From NCBI GenBank assembly GCA_028753945.1, contig JAPNXP010000001.1, forward strand, positions 7,616,501-7,680,500: DNA of 64,000 bases, given 5' to 3'. Under the pieces are notes generated by a model, which was given only the letters and a program-made list of their open reading frames with translations, was not told the origin of the DNA and did not search any database. The stretch comes from Hexactinellida sp. DTS-2022. Taxonomy: Eukaryota; Porifera; Hexactinellida. Positions 1 to 11,037 of this stretch are shown piece after piece (position 1 is the first letter of the stretch; each line of letters starts with the position of its first letter). A program made the position numbers and the translations under genes.

Positions 1-68
1 CCATCGCACCTACATGCCAAGTTTCAGCCCATCAACTATAAAGCTCTGGCCAGGGCACCGTCTACGGA

Positions 69-200
69 GAAAAATAGAAAAAAATTGCAGCCTGTGCCGA
101 CGTATGTTCCTTAGGTGGCACTATATTTTGGGGGTGGTTTATTGATAGTGCCTCCAAAGGAACATGCTGTCGGCACAGGCTGCAATTTTGGATTTTTTTT
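69..200. repeat. Hairpin head H1
   Basis: Inverted arms of about 50 bases carry GCAGCCTGTGCCGACG and its complement around an AT-rich loop. The left arm has lost part of the outer AATCC motif. Confidence 0.8.
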
Positions 201-786
201 TCGCCATGTCATCATCACTATGAAGGTGTCAAATTATTTCAAAAAGGTGTTTCAGTAGGCAACGCCCCTTAGAGTGGTGGAAGTTTCCATTTAGTTCACT
301 TCATTTTAGAGATATTAAAGTTTGAGTAGAAAATAATAGCTGATGACTCAGCATTTTTTATGTGAGTGTTGGGTCATCACCCAACATCAACTAACCCATT
401 TTAAATATCGAATTAACAAAATTGTAAAACACATTTTTTTAGCGATGTCATAATCACCTCAAGGTGTCAAGGCCCACTTGTATAGGTGGCACGTGCCATA
501 AGGACCAATTGATAAATTTAAAGTTTGTTTCTATCTTCTATGATCTCTGAGATTTATGATATTTAATTAATTAGTATATATAATTATTAATATTATTTAT
601 AATTTAACACCAATTTCAATGTCAACTTATATTTATTAAGTATAATTATTTTGTCATAAATAATTAATTAATTAATTTGGCTATCAAATTTCAATTCCGC
701 ACACTCGATAACCCCTAATAAACAAATTGGGAGCATCTATATAAGTCATATACTGACTGAATTAATTATAATTAATTACGTCAGTA

Positions 787-1286
787 CAGTGGAACCTCTA
801 TAAGTGGGGAGCATGGGACGGCGAAAATTTCAATTGCCCCCCATTCCCCGGTTATAAAATTCAATTGGAAAAACATTATATATGCTATATTATACAAAGT
901 ATTCATATAACACACACATTAATGCACGTTATAGTTATTATTTGTATATTATGACAATTTAGTTAACTGCTGATCTACACTAGGTGATTTCTTCTAAAAA
1001 CATCAGAGTAGATCAATCGAAAATATTTTTTCTGTAGAACTTTAGAGTCGATTTATTGGAAATATTGTATTATTTTATAAGAATCATGTTAGGATTTGTC
1101 CATTCCCCCCATTTATGGAGGTTGTTTTGTATGCAGATAAAAACTCCTTGAAATTTATGGTCCCCCATTCCCCACTTCCCCGCTTATAGAGGTTCATTTG
1201 TATGGATATATACGAATATGGTAAAAAAATTCCCCACTTATGGAGGTTCCCCATTTATAGAGACCCCACTTATAGAGGTTGCACTG
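787..1286. mobile_element. TA-flanked MITE inside array unit 1 (pogo/Tc1-like)
   Basis: A 500 bp element with terminal inverted repeats starting CAGTGGAACCTCTATAAGTG; the other end differs by one base in the first 23. TA dinucleotides flank both ends. Related units near 28285 and 30325 have the same flanking sequence (CGTCAGTATAT) without the insert, which gives an empty site and supports TA duplication. No transposase is present. TA target and CAGT termini fit the Tc1/mariner-pogo group, which is inference from known families. Confidence 0.85.
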
Positions 1287-1861
1287 TATATTAACAGTGC
1301 AATAATATTCTCGCAGAAGTAAATATAATCACATAATCTGTCGTTGTTATGGAATGTAAAATCTCGGTTTTCAATTGGAAAATAGAAGCCTACTCGATCT
1401 CACAAGTTGAATCAATATGATTATCGCAAGTTTAAACAATAGTGTAAGATTTAACAAGTTGAATCAATATATTTATTACAAGTTGAAACAATGGAATTAG
1501 ATTTAACAGTTCTACTGAAATGGAGTGGGTAAACAAAGAAATTTAAACCCCGATTTGTGGCAAAAATTAACGCAAAGTTGAATATTTTTTATTTTCCAAA
1601 AGGTGTAAAATTAAATTAGCTATCCAATGTGAAAATTTTATCAAATTGACAAGGTATGATTTCATGTAATAGCCATAATTAGTTTAAATAGGTGTTAAAA
1701 TTAGTTGATCAAAAATCGTAACCCCAGGTGTAAATTAGACGGTCACTCCGAACCTACATGCCAAGTTTCAGCCCTCAAATGTATAAAGGTCTGGCCAGGG
1801 CACCGTCTACGGGGAAGTAATAATAAAGGCAGTAAGATTAGAACTGTGTCGGCACAGTAAT

Positions 1862-1988
1862 AAAAATCCAAAATTGCAGCCTGTGCCGACGCATGTTCCT
1901 TTGGTGGCACTATATTTTGTTGGTTATTTATTGATAGTGCCTCCAAAGGAACATACTGTCGGCGCAGGCTGCAATTTTGGATTTTTTT
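1862..1988. repeat. Hairpin head H2
   Basis: Near-perfect inverted repeat (AAATTGCAGCCTGTGCCGAC arm) of about 52 bases per arm; starts the second unit of array 1. Confidence 0.85.
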
Positions 1989-2193
1989 CGCCATGTCATG
2001 AACGTCACATGGTAGTTACACCCATTTATCAATTTGTTACGGGACAAAGGAACGTTTGATAAATTTCATGCTTCTTTCTATCTTAAACCATCTTGAGTTT
2101 AAGTATATATTTCCATTTTTAATGCGTTTTAGACCCCCTATCACTCTAATTCAATTCGGGCACCAAACAAGCACACAAACGAATAGTCATAAA

Positions 2194-2378
2194 CAGTGTT
2201 TTTTTTAAGGATTTGCTCAGAGGGCCCTACCAACAATTAGAGGCCCTCACCCCAACAATTAGAGGCCCTCACTCTACATTTCATGATATTGAGTACTTAG
2301 CACGTTAAAAATTAGAGGCCCATTGAGAAAAATTAGAAGCCCATTTTGGGTCTCTAATTTGCCTTAAAAAAAACACTG
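2194..2378. mobile_element. hAT-type MITE with 8 bp target duplication
   Basis: A 185 bp element with ends CAGTGTTTTTTTTAAGG and CCTTAAAAAAAACACTG. The flanks are an exact 8 bp direct repeat, GTCATAAA. CAGTG termini and an 8 bp duplication are hAT hallmarks. A second copy lies inverted at 39335-39497. No coding capacity. Confidence 0.88.
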
Positions 2379-2654
2379 GTCATAAACTAGAAATTCCATC
2401 TCAATAATCCATTGTTTATATATCAGTTATCGTTTTGAAATTGAAATCAGCATACTTGTTTACTTAGAATGACATATGGGATTAAGTTTATATTTCCATT
2501 ATAAATGCGTTATAAACCCCCCTTACACTCTAATACATTTCGGGCACCAAGCACACACATAGACAAATATATATACAAATAGATATTCCATCTCATTAAT
2601 CCATTGTTTGAATATCAGAAATCGTTCTGAATTTTCATATAGGAGAAAACTTTA

Positions 2655-2850
2655 ATACAATTATTGTATTAGAAATTGATTTATATAGTAGCAGCTATTG
2701 AATCAAATTGAATAATTCATTTACAATATAATACTTTATTGTAAGTAAATATGATATCAGAAATTGATTTGTATAGTAATAGCTATTGAATGTAAATTAA
2801 TTATTCATATATACTAGAATTCTTTATTCTAACTATGATATCAACAATAA
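2655..2850. repeat. Local direct duplication within unit 2
   Basis: Two diverged copies of a ~95 bp segment (GAAATTGATTTATATAGTAG then GAAATTGATTTGTATAGTAA) lie in tandem. AT-rich, no coding sign. Confidence 0.5.
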
Positions 2851-3273
2851 CTTGAATAGAAATAACACTGAATCTAATTGAATTATTCATAAATAGTAGA
2901 TCTTCATCGAAACCACGAAATAATTGCATAATTGAATATTAATGAATTTACGATTTTAGAAAGTTAAGGGTCAATTGTGGCAACTTTGAGCCTAATTATC
3001 AGGAAAATGAGGACGAATTTAAAAAATCGTGAAGAGCTATTAGCTCCAAAATACTTTTCTGAAGCTAATGATTCAAAAATTTTGTTTATTATTGCTTTTA
3101 TTTTCCTATGGGACAAAAAAAGCTAAAAGTCCCGTTAACAAATTTTCCAAATCGAAATTAATAAATCGTAACCCCAGGTGCACATCTGTAACCCATGAGA
3201 CACCTGTCCTGAAAATTTCAGTTCTTAGTTAATTAAACTCTGTTCTGTGAACGATCTACGGACTAATAATAAT

Positions 3274-3397
3274 AATCCAAAATTGCAGCCTGTGCCGACG
3301 CATGTTCCTTTGGTGGCACTATATTTGTTGGATGTTTATTGATAGTGCCTCCAAAGGAACATGCTGTAGGCACAGGCTGCAATTTTGGATTTTTTTC
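3274..3397. repeat. Hairpin head H3
   Basis: Same inverted repeat as H2 with a shortened loop; starts the third unit. Confidence 0.85.
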
Positions 3398-4457
3398 ACT
3401 ATGAAGGTGTTAAATTGTTTCAGAAAGGTGTTTCAAAAGGCAACGACCCTTAGTGAGTTGGAAGTCTCCATTTAGCTCACTTTATTTGAGAGATATTCAA
3501 GTTTCAGTAGAATATAATCTGTGATGCTCTCAGCATTTTTTAAGTGCGTGTTGGGTGTTCGCCCAACTCCAACCAACCCATGCGAATTATTTAATTCACA
3601 AAATTGTAAAAATACATTTTTTTGACGATGTCATCATCACCTCAAGGTGTCAAGATCCACTTGTATAGGTGGACCAATTGATAAATTTAAAGTTTGTTTC
3701 TATCTTATATCATTTCTGAGATTAATGAAATTTAGATAATTAGTATAAATATCTAATTAATCTATTTATAATTTAACACCAATATTATGTACATCAAAAT
3801 AAATTAAGTTCAATTATTTGCAATAATTATTAATCTAAATTGAATTTCACTATCATATTTGAATTCAGCGCGCACTCGATAACCCCAATGATCTATTTGG
3901 AACCATCTCTATACGTTAAACACAGAGCGAATTAATTAGAATTAAATATGTCATGTATCCATTGTTCAAGAATATTCTAAGCAGAAATAAATATAATCAA
4001 ATAATCTTTGTTATGGAATGTAGAATCTTAGTTTTCAATTGGAAAATAGAAGCCTACTCGATCTCACAAGTTGAATCAATATAATAATCACAAGTTGAAA
4101 CAATAGAATTAGATTTAACACTTTCAATTGATCTGAAGTGTTAGTAAACAAAGAAATTTCAACCCCCATTTATGGCATGAATTACCAATTCTAAAAATTT
4201 GCATTTTTTTCCATCAGACGCAGAATTTTATCGTGAATCCAATAGTGAAAAAAATTGTGGCTTTAATATAACATTTTTTGAGTTGAGAACCAGACAAATT
4301 TTGAAAGGTGTTAAAAATTTGTAAAAAATTTGTTAATAAAAAATCTTAACCCCAGGTGCACATCTGTAACCCATGAGACACCCATCCTAAAAATTTGGGC
4401 TTCTAGTTAACTAAACTCCGTTGTGTGTAGAGGATACGGACTAATAATAATAATAAT

Positions 4458-4589
4458 AATAATAATAACCAAAGCACTAAGACCAATACTGGGCCACTAT
4501 ACTATAGTATAGTCGGCACAGTAATAACTAACCAAAGCACTAAGATTAGAACTGGGCCACTATACTATAGTATAGTCGGCACAGTAATA
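4458..4589. repeat. Two tandem copies of a short linker repeat
   Basis: A ~60 bp segment containing CCACTATACTATAGTATAGT followed by CGGCACAGTAATA occurs twice directly before hairpin H4. It recurs at 28780-28900 and 30815-30945, also beside hairpin units. CTATACTATAGTATAG is itself palindromic. Confidence 0.75.
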
Positions 4590-4716
4590 AAAAATCCAAA
4601 ATTGCAGCCTGTGCCGACGCATGTTCCTTTCGTGGCACTATATTTTGTTGGTTGTTTATTGATAGTGCCTCCAAAGGAACATGCTGTTGGCACAGGCTGC
4701 AATTTTGGATTTTCTT
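4590..4716. repeat. Hairpin head H4
   Basis: Complete hairpin of the family. The unit behind it is truncated about 30 bases downstream by LINE sequence. Confidence 0.85.
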
Positions 4717-4747
4717 TCGCCAAGTCATCAACGCCTCAAGGTGTCAA

Positions 4748-5012
4748 TAATAAATAAAAAGATTCAGAATATATACAGTGTAATAAGATTAAGTTCAGTG
4801 TGTAAAGTACATGAAGTAATTGGACTAAGAGTGCGGGACAGATGATAATTAAAAATTATAATATTAATAAATCTCAGCTAACTTAACTACAAGGCATCTT
4901 CATTAATTCCGAATAGAAAGGTCTTTAATTGTCTCTTAAAAATATCAACCGATCCACTCATTCTAATATCTTTGGGGGCTGAATTCCATAATTTCGGGGC
5001 TATGCAAGTATA
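4748..5012 (-). mobile_element. 5'-truncated LINE, 3' end only
   Basis: On the minus strand an open frame reads through LWNSAPKDIR and FKRQLKTFLFG to a stop, followed by about 150 bases of AT-rich 3' UTR and an A/T-rich tail. LWNSxPxxIRxxxSxxxFK...F is the usual C-terminus of CR1/L2/Jockey-like non-LTR reverse transcriptase proteins. Only the last ~38 codons survive, as expected from aborted target-primed reverse transcription. Family assignment is from recognition of this motif only. Confidence 0.6.
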
Positions 5013-5016
5013 CTAA

Positions 5017-5051
5017 ATAAAATAGATTGTTTAGTAAACAATCTATTTTAT
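5017..5051. repeat. 35 bp palindrome
   Basis: Perfect inverted repeat of TAAAATAGATTGTTTA around a single central G. Could extrude a cruciform; no known function. Confidence 0.8.
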
Positions 5052-5059
5052 AGTAAATA

Positions 5060-5560
5060 ATGCTAGTACTGTATACTTCTGTTAATAGGAACACGGCTAA
5101 TACGAATTTCCGGATAAACGAACAAACAGTTCCACAAAATCAGGTCCCTACAATGGCTATTAAATGTGTATTACTCCGGTTGTTACGAACTCCGGATAAA
5201 GCAAACAAATTTGTACCGTCCGTTGGTGTTCGTATTAAAGAGGTTCTACTGTACGTAGATACTCGTTTATAGGAACACGGATAAGGAAAAATACAGTAGA
5301 TGCCGGATATAAGAACATTCTACTGCAAAACGGTTGCCATATACCCTATCTTTTATGTCGGTTATAAGAACATATATGCAGTTCCCGACTATGTTATTAT
5401 AACCGATATCTATATCGGTAAAGGAGTACAAGGTTTAATTCGCCTAGCCTAAACAAATGCATGCAAGTGACTCCTGTTAATACGAATTCGGATAATACTA
5501 TACAAACACTACATTTATCTCTAGTTCCAATACATATGAAGTTAAATTGAGAATACTTTA
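5060..5560. mobile_element. Decayed pogo-like TIR element
   Basis: Repeats of GGAACACGGATAA and GTATTAAAGAGGTTCTACTG resemble the termini of Tigger/pogo MITEs. A close relative lies at 22860-23290, in the corresponding position beside another TRAF-like copy, so it was probably co-duplicated with the gene. Both copies host a second MITE. Confidence 0.5.
5294..5420. mobile_element. Nested small MITE, decayed right end
   Basis: Begins CAGTAGATGCCGGATATAAG after TA. The family recurs at 23027-23151 and 47145-47318. The right end is eroded. Confidence 0.55.
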
Positions 5561-5690
5561 CCCGCTAGAAATAAACAAAATATGATCAGACACTAACTAA
5601 GGGTAATCTACTAATCTTACACGTATTCAGATAACTAAATAGTTATTTGTTTACTTTAGGGTTCTTTCTTACTTAGATCTGTGATTGGAT

Positions 5691-7099
5691 CTATAATCCT
5701 ACATGTTCAGGTTGTATCTGTAGTGTGAATTCTATTTCTCCTCTCTCTGTTCTGAATCTGTCCTTGAAGAGGAGAGCTTCAGGTATTGTAGCTATTTTGC
5801 ATTCATTGGGGTGTTCTTCCTTCAAATACAATCCTTGTCCTGTTTCTGGTTTGGGCTGTAGTTTCACAACAGGTCATTCATAGACAAGAGAATTGTTTGT
5901 GTTTACTCTATCTATTATTGTTAGCTTGAATCTTCCTTCAAAGGGCCATTTTGCTAGTGGAGACATCACTTTGTTAAATTCCATAGTTATAGACACAGGT
6001 ATGCCTTCTCGGTTTAGAATACCAAATATTCCTTCTCGGATTAGATTACCAAACATGAGTATCAGATTAATGAAGCGCCACGAAATTTTAAATCTAACAA
6101 AGCAACCTATTATACCCCAACTCATTCCATTAAAATTACTCTCCTTAATTATATATCGTAGCACGACAGGATATGTTAAACTCTCTATTATTGCTGATTG
6201 CTTCTCAACATCCTGTTTCAGATTCATAGCCTGTCTCTCCAACTCTTCCATACGATATGTGACAGTTCCAATTCTTCTGTCCGATTGTTCCAACTTATCA
6301 GTTAATCTGTCTACCTCTTTCAATAGTTTGGTGATTGTCTCCTCCGATTGTTCTATTTTAGCCACAGCAAATAGTGTAGTCATTGCCAGATGCTCTATTT
6401 CGTTTGTTTTGTTGTGTTCCTCCATTTGACACCTTAAAACCACTTCTTTGCATCCAAATCTCTCATGAGGACACCTCACCACTGTGTTGGGACAGTCTCT
6501 CTCGATGTGAGAATCCGTTTGTTTCCGTCTGAGGTTAGCTCCACAGCTGTTCGGACACAAAAGTGGGAATTCCAGACACGCTTCATAATGTCGCTTCAGG
6601 TCTCTGTACACTGTCTTGTTGAGACAATGCTCACAGCTGACTTCTCTGCTCAAACACTCTTTGCTGCAGTGGTTATTCAGTTCACACCTTTTGAGAATAA
6701 CTCCACAGGCATTCTCGCAGTTAACTACGAATTCCTTACACACATCTAGATGTGTCTCTACCTCAGAAAGGGTACCATTCCATTTGCAACCTCTTGTTGT
6801 TAGGGGACAGGTTACTTTGTGCTTAGGTATTTTCTGTCTTGCTTTCATCATTGGACTTGCTTTCATCATCGACCATTCGGTACACATTTCACAAACACAA
6901 ATCTGTTCCTCTCCTACCTGACAAGCGCTACGCATAACTCCTTTGCATTGAGTGCAGACATGGAATTATATTTCCATTTCATTCAATGAGTTAACTAACA
7001 AGTCTTGTTTTTATATCCTCCGAACTTCCCTCTACCGGTCTGTACCAGTGTCAGTTGTTCTTTCGAGTCTACTGAGTTGTATGTCTTGCCTGTTGCCAT
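5691..7099 (-). pseudogene. TRAF-like copy A (broken)
   Basis: Aligns by eye with the intact TRAF-like gene D over its whole length: N-terminal degenerate RING, a run of TRAF-type zinc fingers (CPLTTRGC, CEHCLNKTVYRDLKRHYEAC), coiled coil and C-terminal MATH-like region (WPFEGRFKLTIIDRVN). It is broken by a 2 base insertion near 7015, which shifts the frame after GRGKFGG, and by a TGA at 5874-5876, where gene D has TCA. About 60 further codons follow to a natural stop at 5691. TRAF proteins act as cytoplasmic adaptors in immune and stress signalling; this copy probably makes nothing functional. Start chosen by alignment to gene D. Confidence 0.8.
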
Positions 7100-7188
7100 T
7101 CAAAGAATCCTATCTGTGTTGTGTCTCTATTTATGCATATATGCTCAGGTAACCAGATACCTACATACACTGCAATAGAGCTGATATC

Positions 7189-7317
7189 GATATCTTCCCA
7201 CTTCGTCAATTCCCATTTCGTCAATTCTCATTTCGTCAATTCCCATTTTGTCAATTCCCATATCGTCAATTTCATATTTCGTCAATTCCCATTTCGTCAA
7301 CGTTGACTAAATGGGAA
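7189..7317. repeat. Left MULE terminal repeat made of iterated motif
   Basis: Seven or so consecutive copies of a 15 base motif, TTCGTCAATTCCCAT, with single-base variants. The innermost copy forms a palindrome centred on GTCAACGTTGAC. Confidence 0.88.
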
Positions 7318-7490
7318 CTTGTATACACATAACAGTTTATGTATAACGCTCAAAAACAATTGTTCAATGGTGAATAGTTACCTTTGTCACCTACTGGGGC
7401 TTCACCGATGGTTATTTTCTTATATAATCAGTGTACAAGCAATGAAAGTATATCTTGCTAATTGTTATTAAATATATTTACCTGGTTTGC

Positions 7491-8870
7491 ATGTTCGCCG
7501 AGACGACAAAGGGAAAACGTGCAGTAATCCATGAAGGATATTTGTATCAGAAAATTCGAGTTAATGGTCCTAAGTCATGGTGGAGATGTCAAGATAGGAG
7601 CTGTAATGGGAGGATAAGTATGGATGATGACATTGTGATTAACGTGTCAGGAATTCATCATCATCCTCCCAATATGGCGAAGATTACTGCACAGACTGTA
7701 ATAAGAAAAATGAGAAAAAGAGCTATTGAAGAAACTACATCAATCCCTAAAATATATGCTGAAGAAATAGCGACTGTTTCAGGGTATGAAGGAGTCGAAC
7801 ATTCAGAATTATCGATCAATTTACCACAGTTTCCCGCTATAAAATCGTCACTTTATCGAGGCTGGATGACAAAATATCCTTCACTACCACAAACTATTCA
7901 AGATATTACTTTTGGTGGTGATTGGACTCGTACTATTCAAGGGGAAGACATGCTTCTTGCAGACTCTGGTGAGAATGATCCTGAAAGAATTATAATGTTT
8001 GCAACAAAGAAAAATTTGGAAATATTATGTAACTCGGACTGTATTTATCTCGATGGAACTTTCAAATCATGTCCAGATTTATTTTATCAGCTCTTCACTC
8101 TCCATGCTTTCGTAGAGGGGAAACAATTCCCGTTTGTTTATGTTCTTCTACCTGGAAAGACAAGAATTTTATATGATCGAATGTTTCATATGCTGAAAGA
8201 AGCTTGTTGGAATAGCAACTTTCAAATGAATCCAAAGAGAATAATGTCAGACTTTGAAAGTTCTTTGATCCCATCAATTGCAATTCAATTTCCAGGATCC
8301 AAGCATAAAGGTTGTTTTTATCATTTTTCTCAAGCAATCTGGAGGAAAGTTCAAAGTCTAGGTTATCAAACCGAGTACTTGAACAATGATCAATTTAGGG
8401 TATTTATACGAGAGATGATGGCACTTGCTTTCATTCCTGAGTGGGAAGTAAGCATTGCGTTCCAGTCACTTTGTGCAGATACACCTGAGGGCCTCAATGT
8501 TGGCGAATTTATAGATTATATGGACAGGACGTGGATAAATGGAACGTTCAAACCTGATTTGTGGAACGTTTTCGACTCGAATGGACCTCGCACAAATAAC
8601 CATCTAGAGGGATGGCACAATAGATTGAACAGCTTTTTGGGAAGGCGGCATCCTAATATTTATCAATTGATGCAATTTATTACAAAAGAACAAGCTGTAA
8701 TTGATATTGAAATTATCCAACTACAAGCTGGTGCACTAGCTCCACCAAAGAAGAAGATGTACATTGCACTAGAATGTAGGATTGAAAATTTACGTCAGAA
8801 ATATACGCGCGGTGAATTGGATATCGATGAATATTTGCTCAGGATAGCAAATAATTTAGCAAATAGATAA
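7491..8870 (+). CDS. FLYWCH-MULE transposase, intact
   Basis: A 459-residue open frame from the first ATG; the open frame extends 12 codons upstream without an ATG. N-terminal FLYWCH-type zinc finger: hydrophobic core, then WWRC, CNGR and a final HHHPPN, the C-C-H-H pattern of that fold. The centre carries the MULE DDE transposase core: LDGTFKSC with the first Asp, MSDFESS with the second, HKGCFYHFSQA, and a C-terminal TNNHLEGWHNRL where the family places the conserved Glu. Cut-and-paste transposition of its own element in the nucleus is the expected role. It lies alone between the terminal repeats, has no frameshifts, and the stop is about 90 bases before the right repeat. Short for a MULE but complete in domains. 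Confidence 0.85.
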   Translation: MFAETTKGKRAVIHEGYLYQKIRVNGPKSWWRCQDRSCNGRISMDDDIVINVSGIHHHPPNMAKITAQTVIRKMRKRAIEETTSIPKIYAEEIATVSGYEGVEHSELSINLPQFPAIKSSLYRGWMTKYPSLPQTIQDITFGGDWTRTIQGEDMLLADSGENDPERIIMFATKKNLEILCNSDCIYLDGTFKSCPDLFYQLFTLHAFVEGKQFPFVYVLLPGKTRILYDRMFHMLKEACWNSNFQMNPKRIMSDFESSLIPSIAIQFPGSKHKGCFYHFSQAIWRKVQSLGYQTEYLNNDQFRVFIREMMALAFIPEWEVSIAFQSLCADTPEGLNVGEFIDYMDRTWINGTFKPDLWNVFDSNGPRTNNHLEGWHNRLNSFLGRRHPNIYQLMQFITKEQAVIDIEIIQLQAGALAPPKKKMYIALECRIENLRQKYTRGELDIDEYLLRIANNLANR

Positions 8871-8961
8871 TTGATATTTTGAGTGTTTTGTTGAGTTGTG
8901 TTAACGTGTTTTCTCAAGAATTATTAACCTATTTGAGTTTACTTGTAGTCTAGTAATTATG

Positions 8962-9089
8962 TCCCATTTCGTCAACGTTGACGAAGTGGGAATTGAAGAA
9001 ATAGCAAGTTGACAAAATGGGAATTGACGAAGTGAGAATTGGCGAAATGGGAATTGACGAAGTGCGAATTGACGAAGTGGGAATAATTC
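8962..9089. repeat. Right MULE terminal repeat made of iterated motif
   Basis: Inverted counterpart of the left end: repeated GACGAAGTGGGAATT units, beginning with a palindrome centred on GTCAACGTTGAC. Confidence 0.88.
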
Positions 9090-9097
9090 CTGATATC

Positions 9098-10150
9098 TTA
9101 TATATTAAATCACAATGATTTTTTGTTTTTTGTTTGTTTGTTTGTTTGTTCAGAATTGATTGAGGAACTGGTAAGAGCTACAGACTTGAAATTTGGCAGG
9201 GGAATAGGAAATACTGTATCTGGAAACAAGTTCTAATATCTAAGAAAAATATTCACATCTTCCCTCCCTATAGGTGACAAAACTTTTAGCCTATTAAATT
9301 CGAGGGTTTTCCAGTATGGATTAGCAGCTAGCATTCAATTCGTATAAAAGGATTTTAGTGTCTCTATCAATTGTTAAGTGTGCATTATAGAATGCCTATC
9401 TGAGACTGTGATTTAATTGGTCGAGAGGAAGTTCATTTATCCAATCAGTTATTGTGTTCCGTCTGTCTCCCATAGATTTATAACTTTCCATTGTGTCTAT
9501 TTGATTATTACCAATCAATACAATAACTTCTCCACAGTCCAAAGTTAGGGGTCCACAGAGTTGTACAGTTTGTTAGTGATATTAATTTTCTATTTGAAGT
9601 TAGTTTATTAATATATACACGGACATGCGTTATTATCTAGAAAACTGTCAGTTCTAACTAGCATAAATATTCAACAGTACAGGCGCTGATTAGTATTTCC
9701 CAATTTATTTTTTCTGTCCTTATACGTATATACCTATGGCTGGGGCCCACGGATATATAGACAGCTTAGGGGGCACAGCCCTACTCTGAAACAATAGCAT
9801 TACTGTTACGTGGGTCATTAGCGGTCACCTAAATATTTCCCATATGATTCCCGTAATATAATTAATTTGTGCTTTTGAATTTAAGTGATGCTCAAGGGGG
9901 TAAGTGTTACAACCCGTCCTTTTTATTACAAAATGACAAAAAGCGTGATGTAGGGAGGGGGTATATAATTTTTTCGTCATTTTTCGTCCATAATCGAAAG
10001 TTTTTATAGGAGCCTAGATTCAGTTTAAGTCTATTGGAGTATATAATTAAATACAACGGACATTTAATTTGAAAAGGCATGTGTTTTGAAATACAAGCGA
10101 GGGCCGCAGGCCCGAGTGCAAGTTGTAAGAACGCGCGTAGCGCGGACGAG
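9098..10150 (+). mobile_element. Helitron-like repeat, GC-hairpin tail (copy h1)
   Basis: Absent from the related flank at 15712, so an insertion. The head has TTTGTTTGTTCAGAATTGATT, matching other copies. The tail has GC hairpins with 3 base loops (GGGCC-GCA-GGCCC and GCGC-GTA-GCGC), as in all family members. It shares AATTCGAGGGTTTT and neighbouring sequence with copy h3 at 34034. No TIRs and no clear target duplication. Rolling-circle affiliation is inference. Confidence 0.55.
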
Positions 10151-10350
10151 CAGCTTGTAATATCTATGATTAAACTCCATTAAAGCGAGGCCTACCCTTG
10201 TGTCACTATTGATAATGCCCCCTGGGAATGTTTCTGTCCAATTTAACTCTGTTGAATATGCCTAGTTTTAGTATATGAGGTTAAGCCCTCTCCTCAATTC
10301 TAATATCTAATAGCCAGAGTGACCATGGGTCATAGGTCAGATGGGTTACC
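10151..10350. repeat. Duplicated TRAF flank
   Basis: Matches 15712-15900 (AAGCGAGGCCTACCCTTGTG, GTATATGAGGTTAAGCCC). This shows that TRAF-like copies A and B, with their upstream flanks, are one segmental duplication. 10351-10600 holds only short GACCCAT inverted motifs. Confidence 0.8.
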
Positions 10351-10599
10351 TAAATCGATGGGTCGTAAAGTTAACAAGCCATGACCCATTTGGAATTAAT
10401 TGTGTTATTCAGTTAATATGCGAATCTCTCATCGTCATCATCATCATCATCATGTTGATGTGCATAGAAATACTGTACATATTTGATTTGCAATAATTGC
10501 CTTTGTTGAGGTAGTTTACTCTGTTATTCTGTTATTATGTTACTTTACTGTGACAGTATAGTATTAGATATTTGAATTGTGTGATGGGTTATGGGTCAA

Positions 10600-10775
10600 T
10601 AGACTTCATCAATTCATCAATTAGTATAAATAGACTGTGCATAATAGAAATATTTTCAGAGGCTGCAATCTGATTGAGTGAAAATAAATTCATTTAACCA
10701 ATCAATCATTTGTCTATTCTATTGCATGTTTTTCTTTTAGTATTATTGGATTCGAGCTTCCTTATAGTGCAAATG
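10600..10775. repeat. Dispersed repeat shared with 34225-34400
   Basis: About 170 bases with high identity, including TAACCAATCAAT and TATTGCATGTTTTTCTTTTA. Noncoding. 10776-11035 shows nothing recognisable. Confidence 0.7.
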
Positions 10776-11037
10776 AAATTTATTGAGCTTTAATATGAGA
10801 ATTTTGATTTCCCAAACAAATTACATTGTATAGCATTTTTATTAAGACCTTGCATGCTTACAAATTTCTTTTCCCGAACTTTTCGGCGTGCAAATCTTTC
10901 TATGATGTCATAATAGGTGCCAGTCCTAAAGGAATATTCTAGAATAACAGTAGAGATTTTAAAGCCAATTTAATCGTAAGCTCCTAAAAAGTGGGGCTGC
11001 CAAGGCATACCCTACACCGATGGCCTTGACAGCAATT

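Larger units (their letters stand above)
1..4747. repeat. Array 1 of hairpin-headed long repeat units
   Basis: Head-to-tail repeat units begin at the hairpins near 79, 1862, 3274 and 4590. Each continues through shared blocks (a GATGTCATCATCACC block, a TTAATTATAATTAATTACG block, a CTCACAAGTTGAATCAATAT block) and ends with AACCCCAGGTGCACATCTG or its variant before the next hairpin. Unit lengths vary from about 1.2 to 1.8 kb, and the fourth unit is cut short by a LINE fragment. Bases 1-66 match the tail preceding the hairpin at 63314, so the family runs beyond the window edge. No coding sequence is visible. The class is unknown; a non-autonomous transposon that spread in tandem, or a complex satellite, both fit. 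Confidence 0.8.
7189..9089 (+). mobile_element. Compact Mutator-like (MULE) transposon
   Basis: A 1.9 kb element with inverted ends (TTCCCACTTCGTCAATT at both), flanked by the exact 8 bp direct repeat CTGATATC at 7181-7188 and 9090-9097. It encodes one intact FLYWCH/MULE transposase. The insertion lies just upstream of TRAF-like copy A. The related flank of copy B (about 15700) lacks it, reading GAGATGATATAATT. An 8-9 bp duplication is usual for Mutator elements. With both ends and an open gene preserved it could be recently active. Confidence 0.88.

Noticed and set aside
5893-6921. Long plus-strand open frames opposite TRAF copies (also at 14242, 24216, 24624)
   Set aside because: They are antisense shadows of the conserved zinc-finger coding sequence.
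6935-7099. Intron explaining the frame break in TRAF copy A
   Set aside because: Alignment with copy D shows only a 2 base insertion; there is no room or splice signals for an intron.
7189-7317. Direct-repeat cluster as a satellite or CRISPR
   Set aside because: It is mirrored at 8962-9089 around a transposase and bounded by an 8 bp duplication, so it is a terminal repeat.
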